This document shows, piece by piece, positions 50,653 through 61,311 of a stretch of 64,000 bases of DNA (positions are counted from its first letter, which is position 1; each line of letters begins with the position of its first letter). The notes beneath the pieces were generated by a model. The model was not told the origin of the DNA, made no database searches, and saw only the letters and a list, made by a program, of their open reading frames with translations. Position numbers and translations under genes: made by a program. The DNA is from Amphibalanus amphitrite (lineage: Eukaryota > Arthropoda > Thecostraca > Balanomorpha > Balanidae). The stretch is taken from assembly GCF_019059575.1 (NCBI RefSeq), contig NW_024881969.1, positions 434,001 to 498,000 of the forward strand, read 5' to 3'.

Positions 50653-50846
50653 CTTGCTGATTAGCATGGCGCTGACGGAGCACACGGGCTGTATACCGGT
50701 GAAGAGTTGCCGGTGTTCCTCGGCGCTGATGGAGCTCAGTTTCCTCAGCGGGGTGCCGTATACGTGCTCTAGTGAGCGCACTGAGGCCAGGTAGCGCCGC
50801 TCACCGGCCAGAAGACACTCGGTCAGACGGTACCGAACGTCAGTCG
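50653..50846 (-). CDS. RhoGEF gene, DH-domain exon 1 (first exon found)
   Basis: The acceptor CTCTCTCTGTTCCAG precedes base 50846 and the donor AAG|GTGAGA follows base 50653. The 194 bases are two bases plus 64 codons. The peptide includes YRLTECLLAGERRYLASV, matching conserved region 1 of Dbl-homology domains (E-L-x-x-T-E-x-x-Y-V), followed by VYGTPLRK, AEEHRQLFTGIQPV and AMLISK. This is the catalytic module that exchanges GDP for GTP on Rho, Rac or Cdc42 at membranes. With the three exons downstream it gives about 138 residues of the usual 180-200. The subfamily is undecided: matches to Tuba, PIX, Tiam, FGD and ECT2 types are similar by eye. Upstream exons and the PH domain were not located. 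Confidence 0.88.
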
Positions 50847-52348
50847 CTGGAACAGAGAGAGGAACGGGAGTTAGACACTCACTACACTCGCTGCGACACA
50901 GGGGAACGGGGGTTACACAATCGGTAGACTCGCTGCAACACATGGTTAAACGGGAGCTAGCGCGGGAGGCGATGAGCGGTACTAACTCTGGAAGCAAAGC
51001 ATTGTGGGCCAACAGCAATACTTTCTAAGAGCAGGGCACAAGCAAAGAATCCACAAAGCGTATAGGATGGGACCATGGTGAGATCGACAATCCGAGTTCC
51101 TCATGACGAGGTCCCTAAGCCCAGCCTCAGACAAGGGCAGGGCCGATCATGTAGATGGCGCTGAGGCCACGGCTAAGCTCTTCGCACGAGCAGATGGCGC
51201 TACCGGCGTTTTGCTGGCTCATTGTGGTCTACGTGACCTGCGGGAAGTGGTCTAAGTGAGTTCGATGTTCGGACCAAACAAACGACCAAGGACAAAGGAG
51301 AGACGCAAAGCTTTACAAAAGCAACACACTTGCATCACCTCCCCCGTTCGCTTGTCGCCAGTGTCGCCAGTGTGTAGGTCTGCTTCGGTTGATCGTTGAA
51401 CCATTGATAGATCAGCTAAACATTTGTGATCGGGTTGCATCATGGATGCCTATTTATTTTGATAATCACTTGCCATCTACCATCCCCATGTCCTGGTGCT
51501 TGCATCAGTAACAGTGCTGTCTGTTAGTCACGTACATGAAATGATGGCATTGATTTAGAGAGAAACAAAACAGCAAACAGGTCTGCAATTGGCATCGAAT
51601 GTTCAACACATCAGCTCGGTGACTTATCAGATCGAATCGAATCGCATTCAATTATCTGCCAATCACTCAGCGAAAGATAGGAGGCTGCAGTTTTCATTCC
51701 CTGTTTTAATTGAGTGTCAAGTGGTTGGCAAACAACACTTGAGCGTGGGAAGGGAATTAAAATCGACAGATAATATCGGCATTTGTCAATCAGAAATCTG
51801 CGAGCATGAGAAGGTGATCGGGTTGATCGGGTTGCACCCATGCACTAGACGAAGCATCGATAGTTGACAGTACTTGACAATTTATCATGTTTCTCGTAAG
51901 TATGAAGCTATGGACTATTCAGCCATATAACCCGTCCCCAGGACGCGCCGTTAAGCTTATTTAGTTAGGTGGCCCAGTGCCGCTGGACTCATTAGTTAAG
52001 GTCTCATTTCACAGGTAATAGATAAAGTTAATGTGAACATTGCCTTGTACCTAACATGCTTGCACAGTATATACCCCTGGCACTAAGCCTAAAATAAAAA
52101 ATATGCTATCTAAATATGGTTCATCCATATCCGTTGTCACTAACAAATGTTTGAGTTAATTGAGTTAGGTACGTATCGCATGAAGTTGCGCCGAAAAGCA
52201 ACAAAAATGTCTGAAAAAGTCATTCATGAGCAATGAGCAATGATTACTTCCAACACCGCGACTAGCCCATTAGAAGTGGCCCCCATGTGTATGGATGAAG
52301 TATGTAGTATGTAGACACCTTTTCATGATGTTCCCTCCCTGTCTACAG
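50847..52348. other. no further gene recognised
   Basis: Sequence upstream of the first RhoGEF exon found. It should contain or precede the 5' exons of that gene, but no phase-1 donor with coding sequence was identified. AT-rich unique DNA dominates 51450-52320. Confidence 0.4.
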
Positions 52349-52429
52349 CAACCAGCAAGGTTCAGCGCTCCGAGACCACCATGGTGCGACCGCCCACCTG
52401 AATGTGTGACAGATGCCTGTCCCACTAAC
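52349..52429 (+). CDS. candidate 81-bp exon, cysteine-containing
   Basis: A strong acceptor (TTCCCTCCCTGTCTACAG) precedes base 52349, and AAC|GTGAGC gives a donor after base 52429. Frame 0 is open for 27 codons and includes PPWCDRPPECVTDACPTN, with three cysteines in a spacing seen in small secreted disulphide domains. The length is divisible by three and the phase is 0 in and out. In another frame the sequence reaches a stop after 17 codons (QRSETTMVRPPT), so a terminal exon is an alternative. No partner exon was found. Confidence 0.3.
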
Positions 52430-53112
52430 GTGAGCGAGCGTCCCATCCCGCCCTAAACCGGGCCATTCATCCAGCACCCCCGAGGCCAGGACCTTACAGC
52501 ACGGAGGGTAGGTACATTTGGCACATTGCATACGTCCGGCGATTTTTATGCACGGCTCACTTTCACTTCTAATAGCCCTCGGGCGCAAACTCAATTAGGG
52601 CGGCACGCAGCATCCCAGAGGTTGCAGAGCGACGATCAGCGTTGCACATCTGTCTCGTAGATAAAGTGGCACTACCTGCCTTGGTTTCAGCAGAAGGGAC
52701 AGGCGGAGTTATATTGTGAAAGTTTATCGTGATATAGGAAAAAGGGGGAATAAGCCATCGAAGCTACAGCAAAGGACGTATCTTGAAGGGGCAGTGATCC
52801 GAAACATATACTTTTATAGCTATCGCTGGATAAGGCAAGGCGGGAGACCACTCAGACCAGTCCTCTGTATAAAGTTCCTATCCCGATCGTACGTCACATC
52901 CCGTCGCCCGTCGGAATCTATCGATCATTTAAATATAACTGGCCTCCACCCGAAATCGTTCAAGTTTCCCGTCGACATCCTAGTAACAACCACTCCCGTA
53001 CCGCACCGGTAGCGGTTCAAGGGCGTCATTTCTCAAGGACCCGGCGCCCGACTACAATCCAAAAAGTCACGCATGTCGCTCGCGGCAGTCATGATTTGGA
53101 CATCACAGGAGT

Positions 53113-53469
53113 TTATTCGGGCACTTCCCGAAGTCCGGCCGCCCTCAGCTCGCTTGAGTGGAGGTCAGGTGCGCCGGTGTCGGTAGCTCGCCGATACATA
53201 TCTGGCGCACGGCGCACGTCATGATCGGACACAAAAACACCGACACCTATGTAAGCAGATCCCCACAGAAAGCAGATCCAGACTAGATCTTTGAGTACCG
53301 ACATTGTATACTCGTAAAATACATATAGTATGATGAAGCCGGCACTAAGTAGAATGAATAAGTCGACACGCAACAACTCAGACATGATGTCCATTTTCAC
53401 CCATAAAATAAGCAAACTTGAAACAAGTTCTGCTAAGCTATGCAAACGAACTTCGAGCAATGTCCTCAC
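53113..53469 (-). CDS. candidate small membrane protein ORF
   Basis: The 118-codon ORF starts at 53469, with a second in-frame ATG about 26 codons in (MDIMSELLR). Two hydrophobic stretches, VDLFILLSAGFIILYVFYEY and LVWICFLWGSAYIGVGVFV, have the length and composition of membrane helices. A polar, charged tail of about 40 residues follows. The stop codon TAA overlaps an AATAAA polyadenylation hexamer (GAATAAAC), which would suit a terminal exon. I do not recognise a family. AT-rich antisense frames often look hydrophobic, so chance is a real alternative. Confidence 0.3.
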   Translation of the reverse strand: MRTLLEVRLHSLAELVSSLLILWVKMDIMSELLRVDLFILLSAGFIILYVFYEYTMSVLKDLVWICFLWGSAYIGVGVFVSDHDVRRAPDMYRRATDTGAPDLHSSELRAAGLREVPE

Positions 53470-53512
53470 CGAATCATTATTTCTTTTTTTTTCGTTTCGT
53501 TTCCCTCGTTAG

Positions 53513-53781
53513 GCCTGCTGATCTAGCAGCCCTGGCCCGAGGGAACGAGAACTAAGACGTCATTGGATGTTGACATGCTGCGATTTGTTGCGAACAGTAG
53601 CAGCACTGTTCACGTTGGCAGTAGCAAGCCCAAAATCACGGATCCCGTACGGGAGACGCATCCTGACAATGCCATATACACCATTTCCTCCCGTCCCGTG
53701 TCCGAGTGAAGAGCGCTATGCGCCCGAGGCCGGCCGGCAGCTGGACGCCCGTCTGACGGATGAGCCATCCGTAATGACCAG
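53513..53781 (+). CDS. candidate first coding exon of a secreted peptide precursor
   Basis: The acceptor CGTTTCCCTCGTTAG precedes base 53513 and the donor ACCAG|GTGAGA follows base 53781. All three frames have stops before the ATG at 53567, consistent with 5'UTR. The 71 codons begin MLTCCDLLRTVAALFTLAVA, a signal-peptide-like start with an A-V-A cleavage site. Directly after it comes SPKSRIPYGRR. Gly-Arg-Arg is the standard signal for dibasic cleavage and C-terminal amidation, so the mature product would be SPKSRIPY-amide. The remainder (ILTMPYTPFPPVPCPSEE onward) would be a spacer. The exon leaves two bases. The next exon should lie beyond the TTAA element at 53941. The ATG context is weak and I do not recognise the peptide. 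Confidence 0.4.
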
Positions 53782-53799
53782 GTGAGACAGCCGGCGCCG

Positions 53800-53940
53800 A
53801 TATACCGGACCTCGCGGCACTGCCATTGACCCCAGAGATTTGACCCAGCGGCACTGCCGATCAGGCCAGAAGCACTGGCATTGACTCCAGGGACCGTAGT
53901 ACTGCTACTGAACCCGTGTCAGGCCTTGCGGCACTGCCAC
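53800..53940. repeat. ~29-bp minisatellite, left part (continues 55126-55250)
   Basis: Degenerate units of the form CGGCACTGCCACTGACCCC(A)GGGACCGTAG recur here and resume directly after the TTAA element at 55126. Joining the flanks at a single TTAA gives a plausible continuous array, so the element inserted into the array. Confidence 0.7.
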
Positions 53941-55125
53941 TTAACCCGCGCCCCACTGGGGGGGGGGGCTATTTATAGCCCCCCCCTTCCGTTTTTCTGC
54001 AATAACTTCCAAACGGCTTGACGTATCGACGCCAAACTTTCAGTACCTTCGGCTGCATCAATTTGACACCTTGTGATAAAATATGATTTTCGTAGCTACC
54101 ATAGGTCGGCCGGAAATGACGTCAGAGTGACGTCATGTTCGGCCGATTTCGAAGCAAAACATTGAACCACGGCAATCGCTCCCAAGAGCTCAGTTTTTAA
54201 GCTAGATCCAATTTCTTTGCATGAGAGGACTCAGAATAGACTGCGCTATCAAACTCCTATCTCAGATTTTCGAAATTTTGAAAATTTCGAAAATTTAATA
54301 TAATTAAATTCAAAATTTATATTTTTACATTTTTTTCAACAAGTTTTTGACTTTTCGAAAAAAACGGAATATATGTGATAGAACGCCTTATCATGAACAA
54401 CTCTAGCAAGTTTTAGCTAAATATCTTCCAAAATGGCCAAGTTATACGCATTATTGCAAAAAATCACAATTATTAATTTTTCAAATCAATTTTCCAGCAC
54501 GTATTTGTCATCGTACGCCAATATAAATAGCACCATCGTGATCCTGAGCTCAAACTGCATCCAATAGGTACCTTTTTTGTTGAAATATTAAACTTCAAAA
54601 TTTGACCTTTTTTGACCTGAAAGTGACCTGACCTAAGCTAAATTCGACTCAAAATGACCTCGAATGACACAAACGACATCAAATTCGAAATCTTTGGCCT
54701 AAATGGACCATAAAACATGTGTCACGTGACCGACGCATGATATAATATTTTCGTGACCTGTGATGACCTGACCTTGACCTGAAAATCAAAGTACAAGTTT
54801 GGTACCCTCAGGGTATCTAGAGCATCTGTTCACGAGTGTGTGAACCAAAAATGAGCCTGATCTGACTTGTAAGACGGCGACCAGAGCCCAAAACGTGAAC
54901 AAGCCAAAATGCTAATAATTTTTACTTTGACCTGACCTGTGACGTCATCGGTGACCTCGAGGTCAATGAAATTAGGTTTCGCTCGGCAGTTTTTCCGGGG
55001 CTATCAGACGCCGTTTGAATTTTGACGATCGGCCCAGTAGTTTCGGAGTTAGGAGGGGGGGCTATAAATAGCCCCCCCCCCCAGTAGGGCGTGTTATACG
55101 CAGACCCCAGTGGGGCGCGGGTTAA
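53941..55125 (+). mobile_element. TTAA piggyBac-like non-autonomous element (1185 bp)
   Basis: TTAA at 53941-53944 and 55122-55125 bounds a perfect 17-bp inverted repeat, CCCGCGCCCCACTGGGG. Hairpins with arms GGGGGCTAT and ATAGCCCCC lie inside both ends. The right end carries a second, diverged terminus (CCAGTAGGGCGTG). The left interior has AACGGCTTGACGTATCGACG and AAACTTTCAGTACC, the block shared with the other copies. Motifs GGAATATATG (about 54367) and ATAAAACATGTGTC (about 54711) and TGACCTTGA (54769-54777) are present among many TGACCT half-sites. There is no ORF of note. It is inserted in a short minisatellite. Confidence 0.92.
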
Positions 55126-58100
55126 TCCAGAGATCAGGCCCGGCGGCACTGCCACTGACACCAGGACCGTAGTGCCGCCATTGACCACATATCGGGCTCT
55201 AGGCACTGTTACTGATCCTAAACTAACTTGATCTGCCTGCCATCCACTCCAGAGACCTGCTCGAGCCACGGCCACCGACATCGGCCTGAGACAAGACCAC
55301 GCAATGCTTCACTAACAGACAATATTTTGTATGCGCGCTCCACGTGTACCTCGCACAAATAACATCCCGAGGATCCTGACCCCTGGGTCCTATCGCCTTA
55401 CCATCTTATCTCTTCGATCAGCGGGAGCATCGCGCCCCCAGAGAACGTGTAAAGGTGACGGGGCGAGCGTACCTATACCGGCGTGTGTGTGTGATCCAAG
55501 GTCCAAGGCTTGACAGCGAGCGGAGTCCATCATCCAAAGTGACAGTCCAGACCCGAGCGAAACGAATTGAACCGGACAGATACACTTAGTAAATACGCCA
55601 TCGGACCGACCCAAGATCGAGCCATGGCGACGATGACGACAGTGGTGTTATGGGGAGATGGCACAAAGGCCAACAGCCTATCACTGGCACCATCCCCCAC
55701 CCGGTTCGGTCGTGGCGTTCGGCTAGACGAGTGACACTATCGTGAGGCAGCCCACCCTCCGAAAACGAAGAGGCCGTTTTTGTGGTATGCTTTGGCGAAT
55801 TAAAGTTTGGCTTCTTTTCTATCAGAACTGAGTTGTAATGTTCGCGGTGAACAGCAGTAACCACAACTAGAAGGCTACAATCACGGTGCGATCCAAATTC
55901 ACGTCTGACAAATGTGAGCTGCTGATCACGTTATTAACCAGACTGGAGTCGACACCTCGCTGATCATGCTCCCGGCACCTTCTAACTAAATGTTTGCGAC
56001 TCTCACGCGCATCACGAGCTCGACCCGGTGGCTCACGGCGAGTCCGTGATGACAGATCAGCGGACGGCACACATCCGTGACCCGTGACCGGCCAAACGAC
56101 CCCACCATTCGTGACCACTGGCCGTGAGTACCGACCGTGGGTGCCGACCGTGTGTGCCCTAGAGACGAGCGAGCGGAGCCCTTGGTCAGCCATGCCAGCC
56201 ATGTGGTGAGAGGAGATCGAACACTGCCCTGCCGCTCTTCTATGACCTATACCATGCTTTGAAGCACCACCAGCTGCTGATCTACATCAGATACATCTGA
56301 CGGGGAATCTTCTGTAGCCTTCCAAGAGACACCCATAGCCGACGGTTCCCCTAAAGGATGGGGTGGCTGACAGACACGGGAGGTCACCGGGTCAGGTCGG
56401 ACGGGAGCCGTTTACCAAAGTGATGCAAAGACACGTGAGGTAACTTCGCGACCGGTTCAGAGTATGCTCTTGTACACAGAGCTCCATAGTTTGTTTGTAG
56501 AATGGAACGTTTGTCAGTGACAAAGATCTAACGTCGAGTTCCTTCGCACAGAACAAGCAAATGATGACAATGAAATAAATGCTTGTGCACAGTGACAGAA
56601 CAGAACAATGAATAACCCCTGACGCGGCCTAATAAACGAGACGGTTGAGCCCACAGACGTTCTAGAGAAGAAACGTTATAGTATCAGAACAGACACTTTC
56701 ACAGGGACTAAGCTACATTCAATTCAATTATAAAAGTAGAATAAAATTAAACTAACGACACTTTTCCAATTACAACAATTAAACTGCGGATTTCTAGAGC
56801 TGTGTTAGCGACATTGCAATTCTTATAAAAAATAAACAATGGTCATGGTCTTCGGAGTTGAAGAAGCGCACGAGAGAAACGAAAATCGTGCCTTTGCTAT
56901 AGCAACGTTGGCATTTCTAAGAAGCGCACGATATTCTTCATCATACCACCATCCAACGTTTCTATCTTTCATTCTCCAAACCACCCGCCACCATTTGCAC
57001 CGTCCAGTCCCACCACTTCCGAGCATCAGCGGTGGCCGCGGTGCGCCGATGTCGCAAGAACCACCGATAACCACCACCGTCCCCAGCCCACCCTGTGACG
57101 CGTCACGCGTGGCGCGTCGATCGTGACGCACGACACGCCTGTGCGTGCGGCTAACTAGTAGCCCTCTAACGACTCAGTTCAGGCCCGTCTCGCCGTGTGT
57201 GGAGGACCGGCGCCTTTCACCTCTCCCGGGCAAAACCGACCGAGGCGTGAGGTGCGTCCGAGGATTGGGGCGAGTACCTCCCGAACAGGAGCCACTGGGA
57301 AAGTGTACGGAAATCGGGAACGATCACGCCCGGGGGGTGGTCACCGGGGTGTGTGCGTGTCATACGTTTGACGTTTGTCTGAGAGGCTTTGCGGAAGAGA
57401 TAATGGCCGATGTCTGAATTTGCACATTTGTTATTGTTGTGTGCTCTAAAGGGAGACTGTGCGATGGTAACTTGAAGTGAAAACGAAAACTTTTCGTTTT
57501 CGTGTCAAGCTGATTGATCTTTCATCTGCTGGTGTCACCGGTTTAAGATGGACTGTAAGATTCTCCTCACCAATGACGTATTTGTTTGGTTTGGAAACGG
57601 CATGACTTCGTGCTATTTCACTTGCGACTTTCCTTATGGCCACAAGCACAAATATGATTCAATTAGAAGATTCATCCATTATTTGTTCGCAGATTAACGT
57701 CATTGTGGGTTTCTTTTAATGACCGATATCACCCGAATGACGCCGATTTCCCGTAATTTGCCGGACAGGCATCTGTCAGCTGAGCCACCAGCGCGGCGAT
57801 CCAAACGCGGCCCACTTCGGCCCGGCGCAAAAACAATTCCCTCCGATCTGACACAGTTTTCCCACTCCCCGCCAAACAAACAGCTGCGAGCCTCCAGCAC
57901 ATGCCATCCGTTTTCTTCTCCCCGACGCGCTAACGAGCCGGGCGAGCCACCCCGGCTCGGCAGCTCGCGGATTAGTGTCAGGCGCGCGACTCCTCCCCTG
58001 CAGCACGCACACATCACGCGCTGTGACCTCGACGAGGGCCGCCGGTTCCAGCGGGCGTACTCAGCACTCCCGGACCCCGGCCGGGCCCCGCCGCGACTCA

Positions 58101-58496
58101 ATACGGAAACGGGCCCGGCAACACGCAAACCAGACGAAATCGTGAGCGGCGTGCGGCTTAACGGCCATCGGTTCATTCTGGTGAGCCCGGCGGCGAAGGA
58201 ATCGGGGGCCGTACAGACAGGGGTGGCTTTGGGAGACACGGGGTTAGGCAGAGAGACACAGGGGTGGCGGAGGCCACGGATAGCCATGGACTACCACTGA
58301 GAGCCAATACCGACGGCGACACGGCGGCGTCAAAACCGGAAGAAAGCGTTGAGCAAAGGGTACCTGCTCAATCCAGTGGCCCTGTAGCCCGAGCCAAGAG
58401 GCAGCAGGCACGGTAGGCGAGAAAACATGCCAAACATGTCAAATACCCATTTATTTGCTGCAAGAAGCATATCGGTCTGTGGAAGGTCAACTGAAG
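55126..58496. other. no gene recognised; minisatellite remainder and CpG-dense patch
   Basis: The ~29-bp minisatellite continues to about 55250. The stretch 57770-58170 is GC-rich and CpG-dense, with long open frames on both strands. It may be a CpG-island promoter, but neither strand shows a supported exon. The rest is unique DNA. Confidence 0.4.
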
Positions 58497-59685
58497 TTAA
58501 CCCGCGCGGGGCTGGGGGGGGGGGTAAATTTTACCCCCCCTCGCGAATTTTTGCAATATCTCAAAAACGGCGGCGCGCAGCGCCGCCAAACTTTCAGTAC
58601 CTTTTCTTACATCAATTTGACACGTTCCCTGAAAATTTGAGCGAAATCCGTCAGAAAATTTTTGAGAAATTGACGTTTTAGTGACGTCATGTTCGCCATT
58701 TTCGCCTCAAAAACGGCAAAAGTTCAAACGCCGCTAACATCTTCATTTTTAAAGGAATCAAGACGTAACAAAAAAGGATATACGTAATTCTACTTTGTCT
58801 ATCAAATGGCTATCTCGGTTTTTTGAAAATTATGGATTTTGGCCCAAATTTTTTCAAAAAACTGACTTTTTTGGGAAAATAACTATAAAATCCAAAATTT
58901 TGAGTTTATCGAAAAAACCGGAATATATGTCAGAGAAGTGGTCTATGTGCACCTACATACCAAGTTTTAGAAGAATCGGTTCAAAAATGTGGGAGTTATT
59001 CAAAATTGTATGACGTCACGACACACAAAAAATTTGAAAAATGACTTTTTTGGAAGTTCTAGACCTCCTACGGAAACAAAAATAGCACCATTCGATTCGC
59101 CGTGAAAAACTGCATCAGATAGACACCTTTTTAGGCCCTAACAACCAACTTCAAAATTTGACCTCACTTGACCTGACCTTGACCTGACCTCGACCTGAAA
59201 TTCATCCAGAGGTGGTCCATATCACTTATTGAGTGTGCCTACTGAATTCTATAAGTAAAATGACCCATAAAACATGTGTCGCACATGCCATTTTCTATAT
59301 TTTGTTTTTGGTGACCTGACCTGACCTGACCTGACTTTGACCTTGACCTCTGAATGATATCGTATGCAACGAATATTGTCTTGGTAGCCTAAGAACACGT
59401 TTTGGGCGATCAGTCTCAGTCCATGACTCCATTCTTCGGCAACTACGGTGCAAGGCCGATACTGTAGGAACTTGCAATTTGTACCCTTGACCTGACCTTG
59501 ACCTTGACCTCAAACTTAAAATTAAGTACATGTTTTTAGTTGTGCGTGATGAGATCTTTCGATTGGCGTTTGAATTTTCCAAATCGGACCATTAGTTCGG
59601 GAGATAACAGGGGGGGGGGGGTAAAATTTACCCCCCCCCCCAGCCCCGCGCGTTCGGCTGGAGACCCCAGCCCCGCGCGGGTTAA
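58497..59685 (+). mobile_element. TTAA piggyBac-like non-autonomous element (1189 bp)
   Basis: TTAA at 58497-58500 and 59682-59685 bounds a perfect 17-bp inverted repeat, CCCGCGCGGGGCTGGGG. Hairpins with arms GGGGGTAAA and TTTACCCCC lie inside both ends. The right end has a tandem second terminus (CCCAGCCCCGCGCG, GTTCGGCTGGAGA, then the terminus again). The family blocks AAACTTTCAGTACC, GGAATATATG and ATAAAACATGTGTC occur in the same order as in the 53941 copy. Half-sites are dense at 59155-59210, 59310-59350 and 59485-59510, including TGACCTTGA at 59174-59182. No transposase is encoded. Confidence 0.92.
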
Positions 59686-60287
59686 TGGGTCCTAGCTTAT
59701 TTGATTTATGTATTGCCGGAAACACCAACGAACACAGAAAGGGGAAGCAGCGCAGATGTAACTGACGGAAAGTTGTAAGTTCATCGGTCGCATAAACACG
59801 CATTGTTATTTTAGCTGTTAGTATACTTATTACCCAAGAAAATATTTGTAAGAATATTGTGCTAAAGTAAAGCGCGTCACAGCAAGCAAACTTTGAAGAA
59901 AAAAAGTTTTGGGTTACATAAGAACACTTTCACTGAGCAAATTGGGCATGGGCATTCGGCATGCCTTTGAGGTCAATGGCATGGAAAATAACGCTACTCA
60001 ATGCATCGTAACCGTAGTCATTTGACGCAATTATGTATCAACTAATGCGATCTTCACACGATATTAAGGTTTCTTGAGTTGTCACGCGTGGCTAATATTG
60101 AAGCCGATTCATCAACCTTGTCCCACAAAATTTACATAGCGTCCCTGAGGACGGTCACTTTCTCCGTATGTCACTGTTTTGGTTCCAAAGACGGATCGGT
60201 CCAAACTAACAGCCTGTTTAACAGATATGTCACATCGGTCTCTGCGGGCAGCCACAGACGAACGACGACGGGGGCACGGCGTAAGGG
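59686..60287. other. no gene recognised
   Basis: AT-rich unique sequence. No supported exon or repeat. Confidence 0.4.
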
Positions 60288-60395
60288 GCGTCACACCCAG
60301 GCCAGGTGACGTCACAGACGTCACACCCAGACCACATAACGTCACAGGCGTTACACACAGACTGCGTGACGTTACACCCAGACTATGTAGGTGAC
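60288..60395. repeat. 30-bp minisatellite with CRE-like motifs
   Basis: About 3.5 units of the form GTCACAGACGTCACACCCAG plus ACCACATAAC. Each unit brings one or two TGACGT/ACGTCA motifs, giving a dense CREB/ATF-like cluster. Further TGACG strings extend to about 60440. Confidence 0.8.
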
Positions 60396-60878
60396 GGCAG
60401 ACCCATCACGCCTTGACCATGACGTACCGTCAATGACGTCTCACCCAGTCCACAGCCGCCACGGCCCGACCGGTTAGAGCGGTTAGGGTTCAGTCTTATA
60501 CGCCCGGGCCCCCAAATTACTCACGAAGTGAGCTAGAGTAACACCGATCGGGGTGTAGTGCCACCTACGCGCGGAGGAGGATCCAGACTATACAACGGAG
60601 TCGTCAGGTCGATCGGACCACCAATCGCCTCCCAAACGGAGCTCTGACCACGAGATGGAACGGATCAACTCACAGGCCCGTCAGATCGGTGGTGAGATCA
60701 ACACGAAGCGGGAAAAACGGCACGGGTTAAACGGCACGAGCGCCCACCTGTAAACACAGATGCCAGGATCGATCTACAGTCCCAAAATAGAAACATGGCT
60801 CCGAATACCACTGGCGAGCCAGCAGTCGGGATTCACTGGAGCGTGCCCTGAGATCGTCCGTCGATACAGATCGCTCAC
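60396..60878. other. no gene recognised
   Basis: Mixed unique DNA rich in GATCGG strings. No supported feature. Confidence 0.4.
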
Positions 60879-60946
60879 CTCAGAGGCCTGTCATCAGAGG
60901 GTGCCGGGAGCTCGCCGCTCCGCACGAGGCGGGCGCTCCAATTGAG
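60879..60946 (-). CDS. candidate 68-bp exon
   Basis: On the minus strand ATGACTCTCAG precedes base 60946 and the donor TGAG|GTGAGC follows base 60879. One frame is open throughout and reads LNWSARLVRSGELPAPSDD, leaving two bases. It could be a 5' exon of the RhoGEF gene 10 kb downstream, but its phase does not fit the first DH exon directly. The pyrimidine tract is weak. Confidence 0.18.
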
Positions 60947-61311
60947 CTGAGAGTCATTGCTTGATCGAGTCAAGACTCATCCCTCGATGTAGTCGAGCAT
61001 CGAATCGAAATTAAATCGCTCATAAATTTAAATGTAAAAGAGAGCTATAAAGAGTTAACCTGACCGACGTCCTTTATTACCAAAGTTGTTCTGTTCAGTG
61101 TAATCGGCGTTAATACTTGTTCTGTTCGTTGTGATCGGCATCAATACGATCAGTGTGAAGGAGAGACCATGCAGCGAAGGATGAAAAACAGGAACATAAC
61201 GGGACATGGGCAATACGCACGACGCAGATGTAATTTCATCAAATACGCAGCTATCTACTTATGTATTTACAAGGGAAACTGCTCAAGACGTCTTCCATAG
61301 TACATACCAGT

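Noticed and set aside
52660-52720. Minus-strand exon PPVPSAETKA before a GTAGTG donor
   Set aside because: The phase would suit RhoGEF exon 1, but no acceptor AG lies near the start of the open frame.
57700-58300. Overlapping ~195-codon frames on both strands
   Set aside because: GC-rich CpG-dense composition keeps several frames open. Neither shows domain-like sequence.
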